From Rhodothermaceae bacterium (GTDB taxonomy: Bacteria > Bacteroidota > Rhodothermia > Rhodothermales > Rubricoccaceae), in the NCBI GenBank assembly GCA_013003465.1, contig JABDIZ010000057.1, forward strand, positions 1-22,422: a DNA stretch of 22,422 nucleotides, read 5' to 3'. The position numbers and the translations under genes are program-made. Shown piece by piece: positions 22,045 through 22,422 of this stretch (positions are counted from its first letter, which is position 1; the number at the start of each line of letters is the position of its first letter). The notes below the pieces were generated by a model. That model did no database searches, was not told the DNA's origin, and saw nothing but the letters and a program-made list of their open reading frames with translations.

Positions 22045-22422
22045 AAGAGCCCGGTGATGACACCCTGGTCGTCCACGTCCATGTGCACGGCTGCTGGCTC
22101 CTTGCCGAGCCCCGGCATCAGCATCATGTTGCCGCAGACGACGACGAGGAAGCCTGCGCCCGCCGAGAGCAAGATGTCCGTGACCGTGAGCGTCCAGCCG
22201 GTCGGGGCACCGAGCGCGCGAGGGTCATCAGAGAGTGAGGACTGTGTCTTGGCAATGCAGACGGGCAGGCGGCCGTAGCCGAGGTCCTCGAACTGACGCA
22301 GCTTCTTGCGCGCGCGCGGGTCGATGTAGATGTCCTCCGCGCCATAAATCTGTGTGGCGATGGCGCGCACCTTTTCCTCGACCGGCTGGCCGAGGTCGTA
22401 CAGGAAACGCGGCGTGGGATCG
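22041..22422 (-). CDS. fhs: Formate-tetrahydrofolate ligase (C-terminal part; gene starts beyond the right edge)
   Basis: The last 126 codons of the gene lie in the window. They match the conserved end of the enzyme: YDLGQPVEEKVRAIATQIYGAEDIYIDPRARKKL, then EDLGYGRLPVCIAKTQSSLSDDP, LGAPTGWTLTVTDILLSAGAGF, MPGLGKEPAA and the closing VDDQGVITGLF. The enzyme joins formate to tetrahydrofolate with ATP, giving 10-formyl-THF for purine synthesis and other one-carbon steps. The frame is open to the window edge. Its TAA and that of purQ overlap in the palindrome TTAA (22041-22044), so the two genes are convergent with no spacer. The N-terminal P-loop domain cannot be checked here. Confidence 0.93.
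   Translation of the reverse strand, partial: DPTPRFLYDLGQPVEEKVRAIATQIYGAEDIYIDPRARKKLRQFEDLGYGRLPVCIAKTQSSLSDDPRALGAPTGWTLTVTDILLSAGAGFLVVVCGNMMLMPGLGKEPAAVHMDVDDQGVITGLF

Overview
The window is GC-rich bacterial DNA that most resembles the Rhodothermia (Salinibacter/Rubricoccus-type) branch of the Bacteroidota. The lineage call is inferred from two things seen together: a SprA-type outer-membrane translocon gene, and a complete Bat operon (DUF58 / VWA / TPR / BatD / BatE), both typical of Bacteroidota, in unusually GC-rich DNA. Recognisable Shine-Dalgarno sites are scarce, which fits Bacteroidota.

Layout. At the left edge the 5' part of sprA runs leftwards out of the window (1-1908, minus). 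Diverging from it are a small DUF4440-like lipoprotein gene (2186-2728) and a short-chain dehydrogenase gene (2735-3406). From 3408 to 21222 every gene is on the minus strand. Read in transcription order (right to left) this run is: DUF58 protein, BatD-like membrane protein, class III-type sirtuin, BatA, BatB, BatC split into two proteins, BatD, BatE, thymidine kinase, membrane-anchored J-domain protein, cytidine-deaminase-like protein, RDD protein, a strong hairpin terminator, dnaX, ybaB, recR, a LOG-family hydrolase, a fused ABC permease, and a saccharopine/lysine dehydrogenase-like gene. To the right, purQ (plus) diverges from the Bat operon and runs tail-to-tail into the 3' end of a formate-tetrahydrofolate ligase gene.

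How the genes work together. The Bat genes overlap one another as TGATG or ATGA junctions, so they look translationally coupled and probably build one envelope complex. The usual MoxR ATPase partner is not next to them, and a sirtuin lies inside the coupled series. dnaX-ybaB-recR is a conserved replication/repair cluster. purQ and fhs both serve purine and one-carbon metabolism.

Most unusual signal. Short, degenerate arrays of 7-bp units lie at gene borders and even inside reading frames: at both ends of the BatD-like gene, in the batD signal peptide, in the dnaX-ybaB and recR-ybaB spacers, and in the DnaX linker. One 25-bp array sequence occurs exactly twice, in opposite orientation, once between genes and once in frame within dnaX. 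They resemble the heptanucleotide STRR repeats of cyanobacteria. No phage, IS element, CRISPR array, tRNA or rRNA was recognised.
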